This document shows, in pieces, positions 19,258 to 27,808 of a DNA stretch of 63,958 nucleotides (position 1 is the stretch's first letter; the number at the start of each line of letters is the position of its first letter). Both the position numbers and the translations under genes were made by a program. The notes beneath the pieces were generated by a model that worked only from the letters and a program-made list of their open reading frames with translations, searched no databases and was not told the DNA's origin. This DNA is from Thermoanaerobaculum sp. (GTDB lineage: Bacteria; Acidobacteriota; Thermoanaerobaculia; Multivoradales; UBA5704), in assembly GCA_021154885.1 (NCBI GenBank), contig JAJKHS010000016.1, forward strand, positions 1 to 63,958, given 5' to 3'.

Positions 19258-20486
19258 CCGGCCTGTGGCCGGCGCGCGACCCGGGTGGCCGCGTGCTGGC
19301 GGGCGATGGCCTGGGCCGGCTCGGAGGGCTCCCACTTGTCCCGAGGCTTGGCTGGGGCGAGGGTCAGCGAGCGCATCTCCAGGCCGCCGTCCGCGGCGGG
19401 GTGCTTTTCCAGCATGTGATGTGCCGCTGTCTTCTCGATCAGCGAGTGCAGCCACGAGGGCTGGTAGAGCCGGGAGAGGAAGCGCAGGCCATCGCCTCCC
19501 AGGCGCTGGCTGCGTATCCAGAGCCGGGCGAGCCCTTCGAAGCCCCATCGCCCCAGATGGTTGAGCAGCCAGCGGTTGGTCAGCGAGGCCGCCTGGAAGG
19601 GCCGCAGGGTCTCGCGAACGGCCTGCTCATAGTCGAGCTCCCCCAGCAGGGCCCGGGCCGCCAGCACGCCGGAGGTGATGGCGTAGCGGATGCCAAAGCC
19701 CCAGAGGCCGTCCTGGAACCCGGCGGCCTCGCCCACGTAGCACCGGCCGTCCACCACGTGCCGGGGATTGAGGGCGAAGCCCCCGACGCCCCGCATGCGA
19801 TGCAGGGGCCGGCGGTCCAGGGCGGGGTAGTGGGCGTGGTACCAGGCCAGGGTTTCGTTCAGGAAACGCTCGGCGTCCCGCTGCCGGCGCAGCAGGACCG
19901 TGGCGATCAGCCCGGTGCCATCGACGACGATCAGGTAGGTGTAGGCGCCGGGCGCCAGCCGGTCGTCGAGTTGGAAGGCGACGTGGTCGGGGTGCGAAGT
20001 TTCGAAGAGCTCGCCGCAGACGAGGCCGCTGGCGGTCTTCGGTCCGGTGGCCACGATGTCGCAGAGCTCCCGGTCCCTCCGGACCCGATAGTGGAGATGG
20101 ACGCCCTCGGTCTCGGCCTGGCGCTTGAGGCCCTGGTCCAGCGTCCCCGGTCTGGTTCCGCGCACCACCAGGCGGAATGCGATTCCGGGAGTCCGAGCCG
20201 TGACGATCTCGCCGCGGGGAAGAACGAGGTCCATCTGGCGGAAGGGCGTCGTTTGGAAAGTGCCGGGGTCCAGACCCCAGCCCCGCATCTCGTCCAGGAA
20301 GTCCACCGGGTGCGACCAGTTCTCTATGGCCTGGAAGTCACCGGCGAAGCGGGCACCGCTGTCCGCCCGCAGCTCGTGGACATGGACCTCCCGGCCCGCC
20401 TGGGCGAGGACGATGGCGGCGGAGAGGCCGGACAGTCCGGCGCCAAGTACGTGAATGGGTTTATGCGGGTCCGCCCCGGTGGGCAT
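19254..20486 (-). CDS. FAD-dependent oxidoreductase, geranylgeranyl-reductase-like
   Basis: 410 residues. The N-terminal dinucleotide motif 'IHVLGAGLSGLSAAIVLA' binds FAD; 'YVGEAAGFQDGLWGFGIRYAITSG' is the second FAD signature of the geranylgeranyl reductase/lycopene-cyclase-like group, preceded by a conserved middle 'GALNPRHVV'-type region. Such enzymes saturate isoprenoid chains or hydroxylate aromatic substrates; substrate unknown. I prefer the ATG at 20486 (AAGG five bases upstream). A TATACT -10-like hexamer at 20532-20537 lies inside the longer frame that begins at 20573, which argues against that start. Confidence 0.8.
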   Translation of the reverse strand: MPTGADPHKPIHVLGAGLSGLSAAIVLAQAGREVHVHELRADSGARFAGDFQAIENWSHPVDFLDEMRGWGLDPGTFQTTPFRQMDLVLPRGEIVTARTPGIAFRLVVRGTRPGTLDQGLKRQAETEGVHLHYRVRRDRELCDIVATGPKTASGLVCGELFETSHPDHVAFQLDDRLAPGAYTYLIVVDGTGLIATVLLRRQRDAERFLNETLAWYHAHYPALDRRPLHRMRGVGGFALNPRHVVDGRCYVGEAAGFQDGLWGFGIRYAITSGVLAARALLGELDYEQAVRETLRPFQAASLTNRWLLNHLGRWGFEGLARLWIRSQRLGGDGLRFLSRLYQPSWLHSLIEKTAAHHMLEKHPAADGGLEMRSLTLAPAKPRDKWEPSEPAQAIARQHAATRVARRPQAG

Positions 20487-20624
20487 CGGGGCCTTAACGG
20501 GGGCTGGTGCAGTAAAATCCACCGCGCCCGCAGTATAACTCACTGCAGATTTGGACGTCCCTGCCCGTCCCATCCTGGGTTAGAGTCTCCCTGCTTGAGC
20601 CAACTCCAGATCCAGGAGATCCTG

Positions 20625-22685
20625 ATGCGCCGACTGCTTCTCGTCCTCGCTCTGCTCGCCCTTGCGGCCCCCGTCATCGCGGCGGAGCCCCATCCGTTCA
20701 CCGTCCATGACCTGCTCGCCATGGAGAGGATCAGCGACCCCGAGCCTTCGCCCCAGGGTGACAAGGTGGCGTTCGAGCTCCGCACCACGGACCTGGAAGC
20801 CAACAAGGGGCGGTTCGATCTCTGGGTGGTCAACACAGATGGTTCCGGCCTCACCCGTCTGACCTCCGATCCGGCCGCGGACAACAACCCGCGCTGGGCG
20901 CCGGACGGCAAGAGCCTCTACTTCCTCTCCACCCGCTCGGGATCGAGCCAGGTCTGGCGGCTGCCCGTGGGCGGCGGCGATCCGATCCAGATCACCAAGT
21001 CGCCGCTCGACGTGTCGAACCTTACCGTCTCGCCCGACGGCTCGCGCCTCGCCTTCAGCCTCGACGTCTTCGTCGACTGTCCGACTCTGGCCTGCACCAG
21101 GGAGCGGCTGGACGCACAGGCGAAAAAGAAGTCGAGCGGCCAGATCTATCAGGGCGGAGTCGGCTTCTTCCGCCACTGGGATACCTGGAGCGACGGCCGC
21201 CGCTCCCATCTGTTCGTCCTGCCCGTGGCTGGCGGCGATCCGGTGGACGTCTCCCACGGGCTGAACGCGGACACCCCCTCCAAGCCCTTCGGCGGTACTG
21301 AGGAGTACGCCTTTTCACCGGACGGCCGCTCCATCGTCTTCGCCGCCCGGAACGTGGGTGCGGAGGAGCCCTGGTCCACCAACCTCGACCTCTTCCTGGC
21401 GCCGGTGGATGGCTCGCAGCCGCCCCGCAACCTGACCGCCGCCAACCTCGCCACAGACACCCAGCCGGTCTTCTCGCCGGACGGCAAGACGCTGGCCTGG
21501 CTCGCCATGACCCGCCCCGGCTTCGAGGCCGACCGGCTGCGCATCAAGCTGCTGGATCTTGCGAGCGGCCGCGAGCGGGTGCTGGCCGAGGCCTGGGATC
21601 GCTCGCCGGACGGCCTCCAGTTCTCGCCCGACGGCCGCACCCTCTACGCCACGGCGGAGGACGTGGGCCAGGTGCCGCTGTTCGCCCTCGACGTGGCCAC
21701 CGGAAAAGTCACCAAGCTGGTGGCTCAGGGGCACGTGCGAACTCCCAAGCTGGCGGGCGACCGCATCGTCTTCGGCCGCGACGACCTGCGCGGGCCCGTG
21801 GAGCTTTACACGGTGCACCGCGACGGCACGGGCCTGTCCCAGATCACCCACGTCAACGCCGGCCGCGTGGCGGCGGCACGGATGGGGGAGCCCGAGCAGT
21901 TCTCGTTCCAAGGGGCGGGCGGCGACACCGTCTACGGCTGGGCCGTCAAGCCCGCGGGTTTCGAGCCGGGTAAGAAGTATCCCCTGGCCTTCCTCATCCA
22001 TGGTGGCCCTCAGGGCTCTTTCAACAACGAGTTTCACTACCGCTGGAACGCTCAGGCTTACGCCGGGGCCGGATACGGCGTGGTACTGATCGACTTCCAC
22101 GGCTCCACGGGCTATGGCCAGGCGTTCACCGATGCCATCCGCATGGACTGGGGGGACAAACCCCTGATCGACCTGCAGAAGGGGCTGGAGGCCGCCGTCG
22201 CCCGCTATCCCTGGATCGACGGCGACCGGGCGTGCGCCCTCGGCGCCTCCTACGGCGGCTACATGATCAACTGGATCGCCGGCAACTGGCCGGACCGCTT
22301 CCGCTGCCTGGTGGTCCATGATGGCATTTTCGATCAGCGGATGATGTACTACGGCACCGAAGAGCTCTGGTTCCCGGAGTGGGAGAATGGCGGTCCATAC
22401 TGGCAGAGCGCCGCCAACTACGAGAAGTACAACCCGGCGAGCTTCGTCGAGCGCTGGAAGACCCCGACGCTGGTCGTTCATGGCGGCCTCGACTACCGCG
22501 TGCCGGACAACCAGGGGATCGCCACCTTCACGACCCTCCAACGCCGGGGCATCCCCAGCCAGTTCCTCTACTTTCCCGACGAGAACCACTGGGTGCTCAA
22601 GCCGGCCAACAGCCTCCTCTGGCACGACACCGTCCTCTCCTGGCTCGACCGCTGGCTGAAGCCTGGAGCTGCCGCTTCCCGCTAG
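20625..22685 (+). CDS. Secreted S9 family dipeptidyl-peptidase-like protease
   Basis: 686 residues with a signal peptide ending 'APVIAAEP'. A seven-bladed propeller is seen as repeated 'SPDGxxLxF' WD40-like units between about 50 and 440, followed by a C-terminal alpha/beta-hydrolase. Catalytic triad: Ser542 in G-A-S-Y-G-G-Y, Asp623 in 'HGGLDYRVP', His655 in 'ENHWVL'. This matches DPP5/acylaminoacyl-peptidase-type S9C enzymes that trim dipeptides in the periplasm. The start ATG at 20625 has CAGGAG upstream; the much longer open frame before it is a shadow of the antisense gene. Confidence 0.93.
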   Translation: MRRLLLVLALLALAAPVIAAEPHPFTVHDLLAMERISDPEPSPQGDKVAFELRTTDLEANKGRFDLWVVNTDGSGLTRLTSDPAADNNPRWAPDGKSLYFLSTRSGSSQVWRLPVGGGDPIQITKSPLDVSNLTVSPDGSRLAFSLDVFVDCPTLACTRERLDAQAKKKSSGQIYQGGVGFFRHWDTWSDGRRSHLFVLPVAGGDPVDVSHGLNADTPSKPFGGTEEYAFSPDGRSIVFAARNVGAEEPWSTNLDLFLAPVDGSQPPRNLTAANLATDTQPVFSPDGKTLAWLAMTRPGFEADRLRIKLLDLASGRERVLAEAWDRSPDGLQFSPDGRTLYATAEDVGQVPLFALDVATGKVTKLVAQGHVRTPKLAGDRIVFGRDDLRGPVELYTVHRDGTGLSQITHVNAGRVAAARMGEPEQFSFQGAGGDTVYGWAVKPAGFEPGKKYPLAFLIHGGPQGSFNNEFHYRWNAQAYAGAGYGVVLIDFHGSTGYGQAFTDAIRMDWGDKPLIDLQKGLEAAVARYPWIDGDRACALGASYGGYMINWIAGNWPDRFRCLVVHDGIFDQRMMYYGTEELWFPEWENGGPYWQSAANYEKYNPASFVERWKTPTLVVHGGLDYRVPDNQGIATFTTLQRRGIPSQFLYFPDENHWVLKPANSLLWHDTVLSWLDRWLKPGAAASR

Positions 22686-22698
22686 TTTTCCCGTGTCC

Positions 22699-22737
22699 GG
22701 GGGCGGCTTTCGCCGCCTCCATGTTTGAACACTTTTT
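22699..22737 (+). terminator. Rho-independent terminator after the S9 peptidase
   Basis: 9-bp stem with one G-U pair (22699-22707 / 22712-22720), tetraloop TTTC, followed 13 bases later by TTTTTT at 22733-22738. Confidence 0.7.
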
Positions 22738-22772
22738 TCCTTGCACGTTGAGGCGAGGAAGTTCACAAACCC

Positions 22773-22817
22773 TGAAACGACGGCCGTTTCAACAAAGTTC
22801 GGGACTTTTGTCCCGAA
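22773..22817. repeat. Two consecutive inverted repeats upstream of the SPASM-like gene
   Basis: First: TGAAACG (22773-22779) / CGTTTCA (22785-22791), 5-nt loop. Second: TTCGGGAC (22798-22805) / GTCCCGAA (22810-22817), loop TTTT. Both perfect. They lie about 110-150 bp before the ATG at 22926, in an A/T-richer stretch, and could be operators or attenuator stems. Confidence 0.6.
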
Positions 22818-22925
22818 AACCGGCCCAGCGGAAACGAAGGTATTAGAGGCGAAATGGTTCGGCTGTTCCGGACACCCGATCGTGGGTGGGAGGCCGAGCC
22901 ATCGCCGGCATCAAGGAGGACGAGT

Positions 22926-24320
22926 ATGTTCCCCGTCACCGCCATGCCAATGCCCGGAGCCCTGCGGCTGCGAGCCCTGCATCCCCTCATCGAGGGGGAT
23001 GGTTCCTGCGGCTTGATCTATGACCTGGAGAGGGGGGCGGTGGTGGAGGTGCCGGAAGAGCTGCAATTCCACATTGCGCCGGCGCTGGAGATGGGGGACT
23101 TGGACGAGACCGTTCTCGGCTGGCTTGCCAATGAAGACCTGCTGACCAGCGAAGGGGGAGCGGGCTGGAACGCCCTCTCCGAGGGAGGGGGGGCGCTGGA
23201 GCTCACCGGAGGCTGGAGCGTGGGAGCGATCTACCGCGTGGACGACGAGCTCCACGCCCGTATCGAGCAGGCCCGGGAGGAGGCTGCCCTGGAGATCATC
23301 GGGTTCGTGCTGCAGCAGAGCGCCGGCGCCAGCCGCGTCAAGCTCCATCTGAGTTGGGACGGAGCGTTCCCGGGGAGCGGCGTGCTCGAGCGGATCGTGG
23401 TCGAAGCCTCCCGCCAGGCGCCCCCGCACCAGGAGATCGCCTTCGAGCTGACTCTCGGCGCGCGCGAGGTGACGCCCGCCGTGGCCGACATCCTCGCCGG
23501 GCTCTCCCTCCAGGTGCGGCTGCTCTGCGGCAGCTACCCGGCGCGGACCGAGGGCTTCTACGCCGATCGCCGCATCCCGGCCTGGAGGGCCGAGCCGGCG
23601 GTGCGCCTGCTGTTGGACAGGCTGGGCGAGCGGCTGACGGTTCACTGCATTCTGGACCAGGGTCGGCTCCTCGACGTCTGGGAATGGGCAAAACGGACCG
23701 GCATCCGCCACCTGGACACCACCATCCTGGAGGACTCGGCCGTGGGCGACGGGGCCGAGCGCCCGGGCCGGCTGCGCGAGACCCGGAACGATCTGCTGGC
23801 GGTTTGCGACGAGATGGGCGACGCTCTCACCGCCCAGAGCCTGCCGGTGGACTTCAAACCCCTGACCCGGATCGTCGACCGGCTGATGCGCAGCGAACCG
23901 CTCGATCGCCTCTACGGCGAGCGCGGCAGCTTTGGCGGGCTGATGCCCATGGCGGACGTATATCCCCGCTCCTTCCTGGATCGTCTGGACATTCGCCGCA
24001 CCCCGAGCCTCTGGGGCGAGGAGGACGTGGAGGGGGCCGGTGGCGATGCCGACTTTCCCTGCCAGGGGTGCTGGGCTCGTCACGTGTGCAGCCACAGCAC
24101 CTACGTGGCCGCCTCTCAGGAAGGGGAGGATCTCCGCGACCCGTCGGAGGAGCGCTGCACGCTCTGGCGGACGGAGGTCGAGGCGGCCCTCCGCTTCTAC
24201 CATCGCCTGGCGCACGCGGATCCTCTGCAGGTCCGCCGTTTCTTCGATGACTCGTCTCGCGAGCCGGGCCCCGCCCTGGTCCGGCGCGAGGACCTCGATC
24301 ACCTGAGGATGCCATTCTGA
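22926..24320 (+). CDS. Radical-SAM/SPASM maturase-like protein lacking the CxxxCxxC cluster (probable pseudoenzyme)
   Basis: 464 residues from ATG 22926, with AAGGAGG seven bases upstream. Three parts are seen. An N-terminal segment (1-75, 'DGSCGLIYDLERGAVVEVPEE') is like the leader-binding front end of peptide maturases. A TIM-barrel-like middle has the helix-strand cadence of radical SAM enzymes ('EEAALEIIGFVLQQSAGAS', 'IAFELTLGAREVTPAVADIL'). A C-terminal SPASM-like cysteine set follows: C379-x2-C382-x5-C388 and C411 in 'CQGCWARHVC' and 'ERCTLW'. Where the cluster motif should be, only 'GGWSVGAIYRVDDELHARI' is found, GGEP is replaced by 'SWDGA', and the SPASM 'GGGC' by 'SHST'. So SAM/4Fe-4S chemistry is unlikely. 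No precursor or maturase gene lies beside it. Confidence 0.75.
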   Translation: MFPVTAMPMPGALRLRALHPLIEGDGSCGLIYDLERGAVVEVPEELQFHIAPALEMGDLDETVLGWLANEDLLTSEGGAGWNALSEGGGALELTGGWSVGAIYRVDDELHARIEQAREEAALEIIGFVLQQSAGASRVKLHLSWDGAFPGSGVLERIVVEASRQAPPHQEIAFELTLGAREVTPAVADILAGLSLQVRLLCGSYPARTEGFYADRRIPAWRAEPAVRLLLDRLGERLTVHCILDQGRLLDVWEWAKRTGIRHLDTTILEDSAVGDGAERPGRLRETRNDLLAVCDEMGDALTAQSLPVDFKPLTRIVDRLMRSEPLDRLYGERGSFGGLMPMADVYPRSFLDRLDIRRTPSLWGEEDVEGAGGDADFPCQGCWARHVCSHSTYVAASQEGEDLRDPSEERCTLWRTEVEAALRFYHRLAHADPLQVRRFFDDSSREPGPALVRREDLDHLRMPF

Positions 24321-24364
24321 GCCCCGTCGCGATGGCTCCGGCGACCTCGAACCTCTCTCCCCTC

Positions 24365-24410
24365 GGGTAGAGACGTCTCCCCTCCGGGACGTCTCTACCC
24401 ACCCTTTTTT
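24365..24410 (+). terminator. REP-like palindrome acting as terminator
   Basis: 13-bp perfect inverted repeat (24365-24377 / 24388-24400) built around GTAGAGACGTC, with an inner TCCC/GGGA pairing, followed by TTTTTT at 24405-24410. The GTAG tetranucleotide at the edge is the hallmark of REP sequences served by RAYT transposases. Confidence 0.75.
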
Positions 24411-24464
24411 CTTTGGGACACCTGCCAATCTCAGGCGTGGATCGTGCACAATGGGCCGCCCATC

Positions 24465-25064
24465 ATGCCCCCGAACGTCTGGCAACGCTTCCGTTACACG
24501 CTCTGGGCCCCGCACTACGATCGGGTCACCCGCTTCCACGAAGAGCGGCGGCGCTCCATCGACCTGCTGGCGCTGCGGCCCGGCGAGCGGCTGGTGATCA
24601 TCGGCTGCGGCACGGGGGCGGACCTGCCGTTCGTCCCTCCGGGCGTCGAGGTGCTGGCCACCGATCTGACGCCGGCCATGCTGCGCCAGGCCGCGGCTCA
24701 TGCCCGTCCCGGCGTGGAACTCCGGGTGATGGACGGCATGGATCTCGACCTGCCGGACCACGCCTTCGACGCGGCCATCCTGCACATGGTGCTGGAGGTC
24801 ATCCCGGACCCTGTCCGCTGCCTGCGCGAGGCGGCCCGGGTGCTCCGGCCGGGCGGTCGGCTGGCAGTGTTCGACAAGTTCCTGCCGGACGGCTCGCGGC
24901 CGGGCCCATTGCAAAGGGCGGGGCTGGCCCTCCTCGACCTCGTCTTCACCAGCACCAACCGGCGGATGGGGGAGATCCTCGACGGCTCCGGAGCGCCGCT
25001 CGCGGTGGAGCACGACGAGCCGGCGGTGAGCTCCTACCGGCACCTCCTGCTGCGCCGCGTCTGA
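24465..25064 (+). CDS. Class I SAM-dependent methyltransferase
   Basis: 199 residues from ATG 24465; a GTG seven codons upstream (24444) is an alternative, and neither has a strong ribosome-binding site. Motif I 'LVIIGCGTGADLPF', acidic 'LATDLTPAMLRQA' and motif IV 'FDAAILHMVLEVIPDP' define the Rossmann methyltransferase fold of the UbiE/PmtA type. The C-terminal 'DLVFTSTNRRMGEIL' resembles phospholipid N-methyltransferase-like proteins. The substrate cannot be assigned. Confidence 0.85.
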   Translation: MPPNVWQRFRYTLWAPHYDRVTRFHEERRRSIDLLALRPGERLVIIGCGTGADLPFVPPGVEVLATDLTPAMLRQAAAHARPGVELRVMDGMDLDLPDHAFDAAILHMVLEVIPDPVRCLREAARVLRPGGRLAVFDKFLPDGSRPGPLQRAGLALLDLVFTSTNRRMGEILDGSGAPLAVEHDEPAVSSYRHLLLRRV

Positions 25065-25120
25065 CCGGCACACTGCTTGCAGTCGAGGCTTGTCCGAACG
25101 CGGCTTATGGGAGGCCGAGG

Positions 25121-26968
25121 ATGGTTGAGACTTCTTCGCAGTCGGTATCGACATCCAGCTTGCAGGCTCCGAAGTTCCTCTGGGGGCTGGTCAGCTTCGG
25201 TGCGCTCGTCTTCTATGTCCTCTTCATCGTGCGGACGGGCTTCACGGTGGGCGGGGAGCGCTATTACACGCTGTTCGACGACGCCATGATATCCATGCGT
25301 TACGCCCACAACCTGGCGGTGGGACATGGGCTGGTCTGGAACCCGGGCGAGGTGCCGCCGGTGGAGGGATATACCAACCTGCTGTGGACGCTGTGGATGG
25401 CGGCGATCCACCTCCTGCCGCTGCCGCTCTCGAAGACCTCCCTCGTGGTGATGGTCTCGGGGGCGCTCATCCTCCTCGCCCAGATCTGGGTGGTGGCGGC
25501 GACGGCACGTCTCCTCACCGGCGTGCAGCGGAGCTGGGCCGGGCTCTTCGCGGTCTTCCTCACGGCGTTCTCCTTCCCCTTGATCTACTGGACGTTGCGC
25601 GGCATGGAGGTGGGCCTGCTGGCGCTCCTGGCGAGCGCCGGCGTGCTGCTGCTCTTCCGGCTGCAGGAGGAGCGCCGGCCGGCTTTCCTGCTTGGGCTGG
25701 CCCTGTGCCTGGCGGCCCTGGTGCTCACCCGGGACGACGCGGTCACCATCGCGGGCGTCCTCGTGGCCTTCGCCCTCCTCACGGCTCCGAGCTGGCGCTC
25801 CCGGGTGAGCACGGCCGCGGTCCTGGGCGCGGCTGTCGCCGTGCCGAAGGCGATCCATCTCGCCTTCCGCTGGTCGTTCTATGGCGACGTGCTGCCCAAT
25901 ACCTATTACCTGAAGCTGGGTGGCAGCTCCCTGATGGATCGCGTCGGCCGGGGAGCGCTGACCTTCGGCTCGGCCGTCACCCAGCAATTCCTGCCCCTGC
26001 TGGTAGTCGCCGGTCTGCTGCTGCTGGCGCTCCGGCGGGGCCGCGATCCGGTGCTCCGGGGGCGCCTCCTGCTGCTGGCGGCGCTGGTCGTCGTGCAATC
26101 GGCCTACTCCATCTACGTGGGCGGCGATGCCTGGGAGTACATGCGGATGGCGAACCGCTACGTGGCCATCGCGATCCCCGCGCTGACCCTCCTCGCGGGC
26201 CTGGGCCTCGCGTGGCTCGGGGAGGCCGGCGGTCCGCAGCCGCGGACGCTCGGCATCGTCCTCGGGCTGGGGGCGCTCGCCGGCGGACTGTGGAACGCCG
26301 GGGACAAGGTCTCCGAGCACCTCACCTCGCCCCGCGACCTCGCCTGGGGCGTCGCCCTGGCGGTCGCGGGAGCGGCCCTCGTCGGACTTTTCCGCCTGGC
26401 GTCGCGAGGGATCGACGAGGGAGCCTGGGCGCGGACGGATCGCGCGCGGATCGCCTGGGCCCTCGCCCTCTGGGCCCTGGTCAACGGCAAGGGGACCGCG
26501 CAGTGGGTGGTCGACAACGCCTACGAGCTCCCCATGAACGTCCAGATGACCCGGGTCGGCCTGCTGATCCGGGAGAGCAGCGATCCACAGGCGAGCATCG
26601 CCGTGGCCGCGGCCGGGAGCACGCCTTACTTCGCGGAGCGGCCGACAGTCGACGTCCTGGGCAAGTGCGACCGGCGGATTGCGCGTCTGGAGCGCTCGCG
26701 GTCGTTCATGCCGGGGCACGACAAGCAGGATTACGACTACAGCTTCGGCGCGCTGCGGCCCGATATCATCGTCGACTACTGGCACCCGCGCCCCGATGCC
26801 GCCCAGGCTCTGGCCCGATATGGCTTCGAGCAGATGCCCAACGGCCTCTGGGTCGCCCGTTCCAGCTCGCGGGTATGGCGGGCTTCCATCTCCCGCGACT
26901 TCGACCGCTTCGGGCTCCCTCCCCTCACCACAGAAGCATCGCTCCCGCCGCCAGGGCCAGCGAGATGA
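25121..26968 (+). CDS. GT-C type membrane glycosyltransferase (arabinosyltransferase/mannosyltransferase-like)
   Basis: 615 residues with about ten membrane segments and a soluble C-terminal domain (from about residue 480). The first periplasmic loop carries 'YYTLFDDAMISMRYAHNL' then 'GHGLVWNPGEVPPVEGYTN', the DD catalytic pattern and loop of AftB-like and ArnT-like GT-C enzymes that use polyprenyl-phosphate sugars outside the inner membrane. The start ATG 25121 is set by GGAGG six bases upstream; the longer open frame overlaps the methyltransferase and is not used. Confidence 0.85.
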   Translation: MVETSSQSVSTSSLQAPKFLWGLVSFGALVFYVLFIVRTGFTVGGERYYTLFDDAMISMRYAHNLAVGHGLVWNPGEVPPVEGYTNLLWTLWMAAIHLLPLPLSKTSLVVMVSGALILLAQIWVVAATARLLTGVQRSWAGLFAVFLTAFSFPLIYWTLRGMEVGLLALLASAGVLLLFRLQEERRPAFLLGLALCLAALVLTRDDAVTIAGVLVAFALLTAPSWRSRVSTAAVLGAAVAVPKAIHLAFRWSFYGDVLPNTYYLKLGGSSLMDRVGRGALTFGSAVTQQFLPLLVVAGLLLLALRRGRDPVLRGRLLLLAALVVVQSAYSIYVGGDAWEYMRMANRYVAIAIPALTLLAGLGLAWLGEAGGPQPRTLGIVLGLGALAGGLWNAGDKVSEHLTSPRDLAWGVALAVAGAALVGLFRLASRGIDEGAWARTDRARIAWALALWALVNGKGTAQWVVDNAYELPMNVQMTRVGLLIRESSDPQASIAVAAAGSTPYFAERPTVDVLGKCDRRIARLERSRSFMPGHDKQDYDYSFGALRPDIIVDYWHPRPDAAQALARYGFEQMPNGLWVARSSSRVWRASISRDFDRFGLPPLTTEASLPPPGPAR

Positions 26969-27139
26969 GGGTCACCGGCTCGCAGAAGCCGAGCGCCGCA
27001 AGGGTTTGACGGCCCCCGTAGCCGCCTGAGAAGATGGTTCTCAGAGTCCGCCGCGGCGGCGGTGGTGCCGCTGGCGGCGAGCAGAGCACGAGCTTGGGGC
27101 GGCGGACACGAGATCTGAGGTAGAGCCATCGGAATCCCC

Positions 27140-27808
27140 ATGCTTCGCTTCGTCGTCGCCCTCCAGGCGGAGGCCCGCGCATTGATCGAAAGGTTCGGCA
27201 TGGAGCCGGCCGGCGAGGGTCCATTCTCCATCTACCGCGGAGAGGATGCGTGGCTGATCGTCTCCGGTCCGGGCAAGGCCGCGGCCGCGGCCGCCACGGC
27301 CTACCTCCACCTCTTCTCCGGCGGCGAGTTGGGGCGGGCGTGGCTCAACGTCGGCCTCGGTGGGCACCGCGCGCGCCCGGTGGGCGAAGGCGTCATCGCT
27401 CACAAGATCTCCGACGGCGCGAGCGGCGCCTCCTGGTATCCCCAACTCGTGGTCGACAGCCCCCGGCCCACAGTCGCGGTGCTCACGCTGGAGCGGGTGG
27501 AAGAGGAGTACTCGCTGCCATGGGTGTACGACAGCGAGGCGGCGGGGTTCTTTCCCACTGCCTGCCGGTTCTCCGTCGCCGAGCTGGTGCACTGCTTCAA
27601 GGTAGTCTCCGACAACGCCGACGCCACCCTCTCGCGGCGGATGTCCAGCACTTTCCTCGAGCACCTGATCGCCCGCAACCTCGGCGACCTGGAGACCTTC
27701 GCCCGCGACTTGGCCGCTCTGGCGGAGGAGCTCGCGGCGTGGGCCGCCGCCCGTCATCCCATCCGGCTGCCCGCGCCCGAAGGAAACACCGCCGATGATC
27801 TACGTTGA
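27140..27808 (+). CDS. MTA/SAH-nucleosidase-like phosphorylase-superfamily protein
   Basis: 222 residues. The nucleoside-phosphorylase-like fold shows as 'VVALQAEARALIERFGM', 'GPGKAAAAAATAYL', the invariant glycine strand 'WLNVGLGGHRARPVGEG', a purine-binding 'VYDSEAAGFFPTACRF' and 'FKVVSDN' with the catalytic-type Asp. MTAN family enzymes split S-adenosylhomocysteine or 5'-deoxyadenosine. Its last 14 bases overlap the radical SAM gene, which makes removal of 5'-deoxyadenosine a plausible job; that is inference. Confidence 0.8.
   Translation: MLRFVVALQAEARALIERFGMEPAGEGPFSIYRGEDAWLIVSGPGKAAAAAATAYLHLFSGGELGRAWLNVGLGGHRARPVGEGVIAHKISDGASGASWYPQLVVDSPRPTVAVLTLERVEEEYSLPWVYDSEAAGFFPTACRFSVAELVHCFKVVSDNADATLSRRMSSTFLEHLIARNLGDLETFARDLAALAEELAAWAAARHPIRLPAPEGNTADDLR

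Noticed and set aside
19293-20624. Upstream extension of the S9 peptidase frame
   Set aside because: It is antisense to the FAD oxidoreductase; a clear ribosome-binding site and signal peptide mark ATG 20625.
26925-27224. Minus-strand frame of 99 codons ending in a hydrophobic helix ('VTLISLALAAGAMLLW')
   Set aside because: It overlaps the ends of two well-supported plus-strand genes, lacks a start signal, and most of it is low-complexity; a small real gene cannot be fully excluded.
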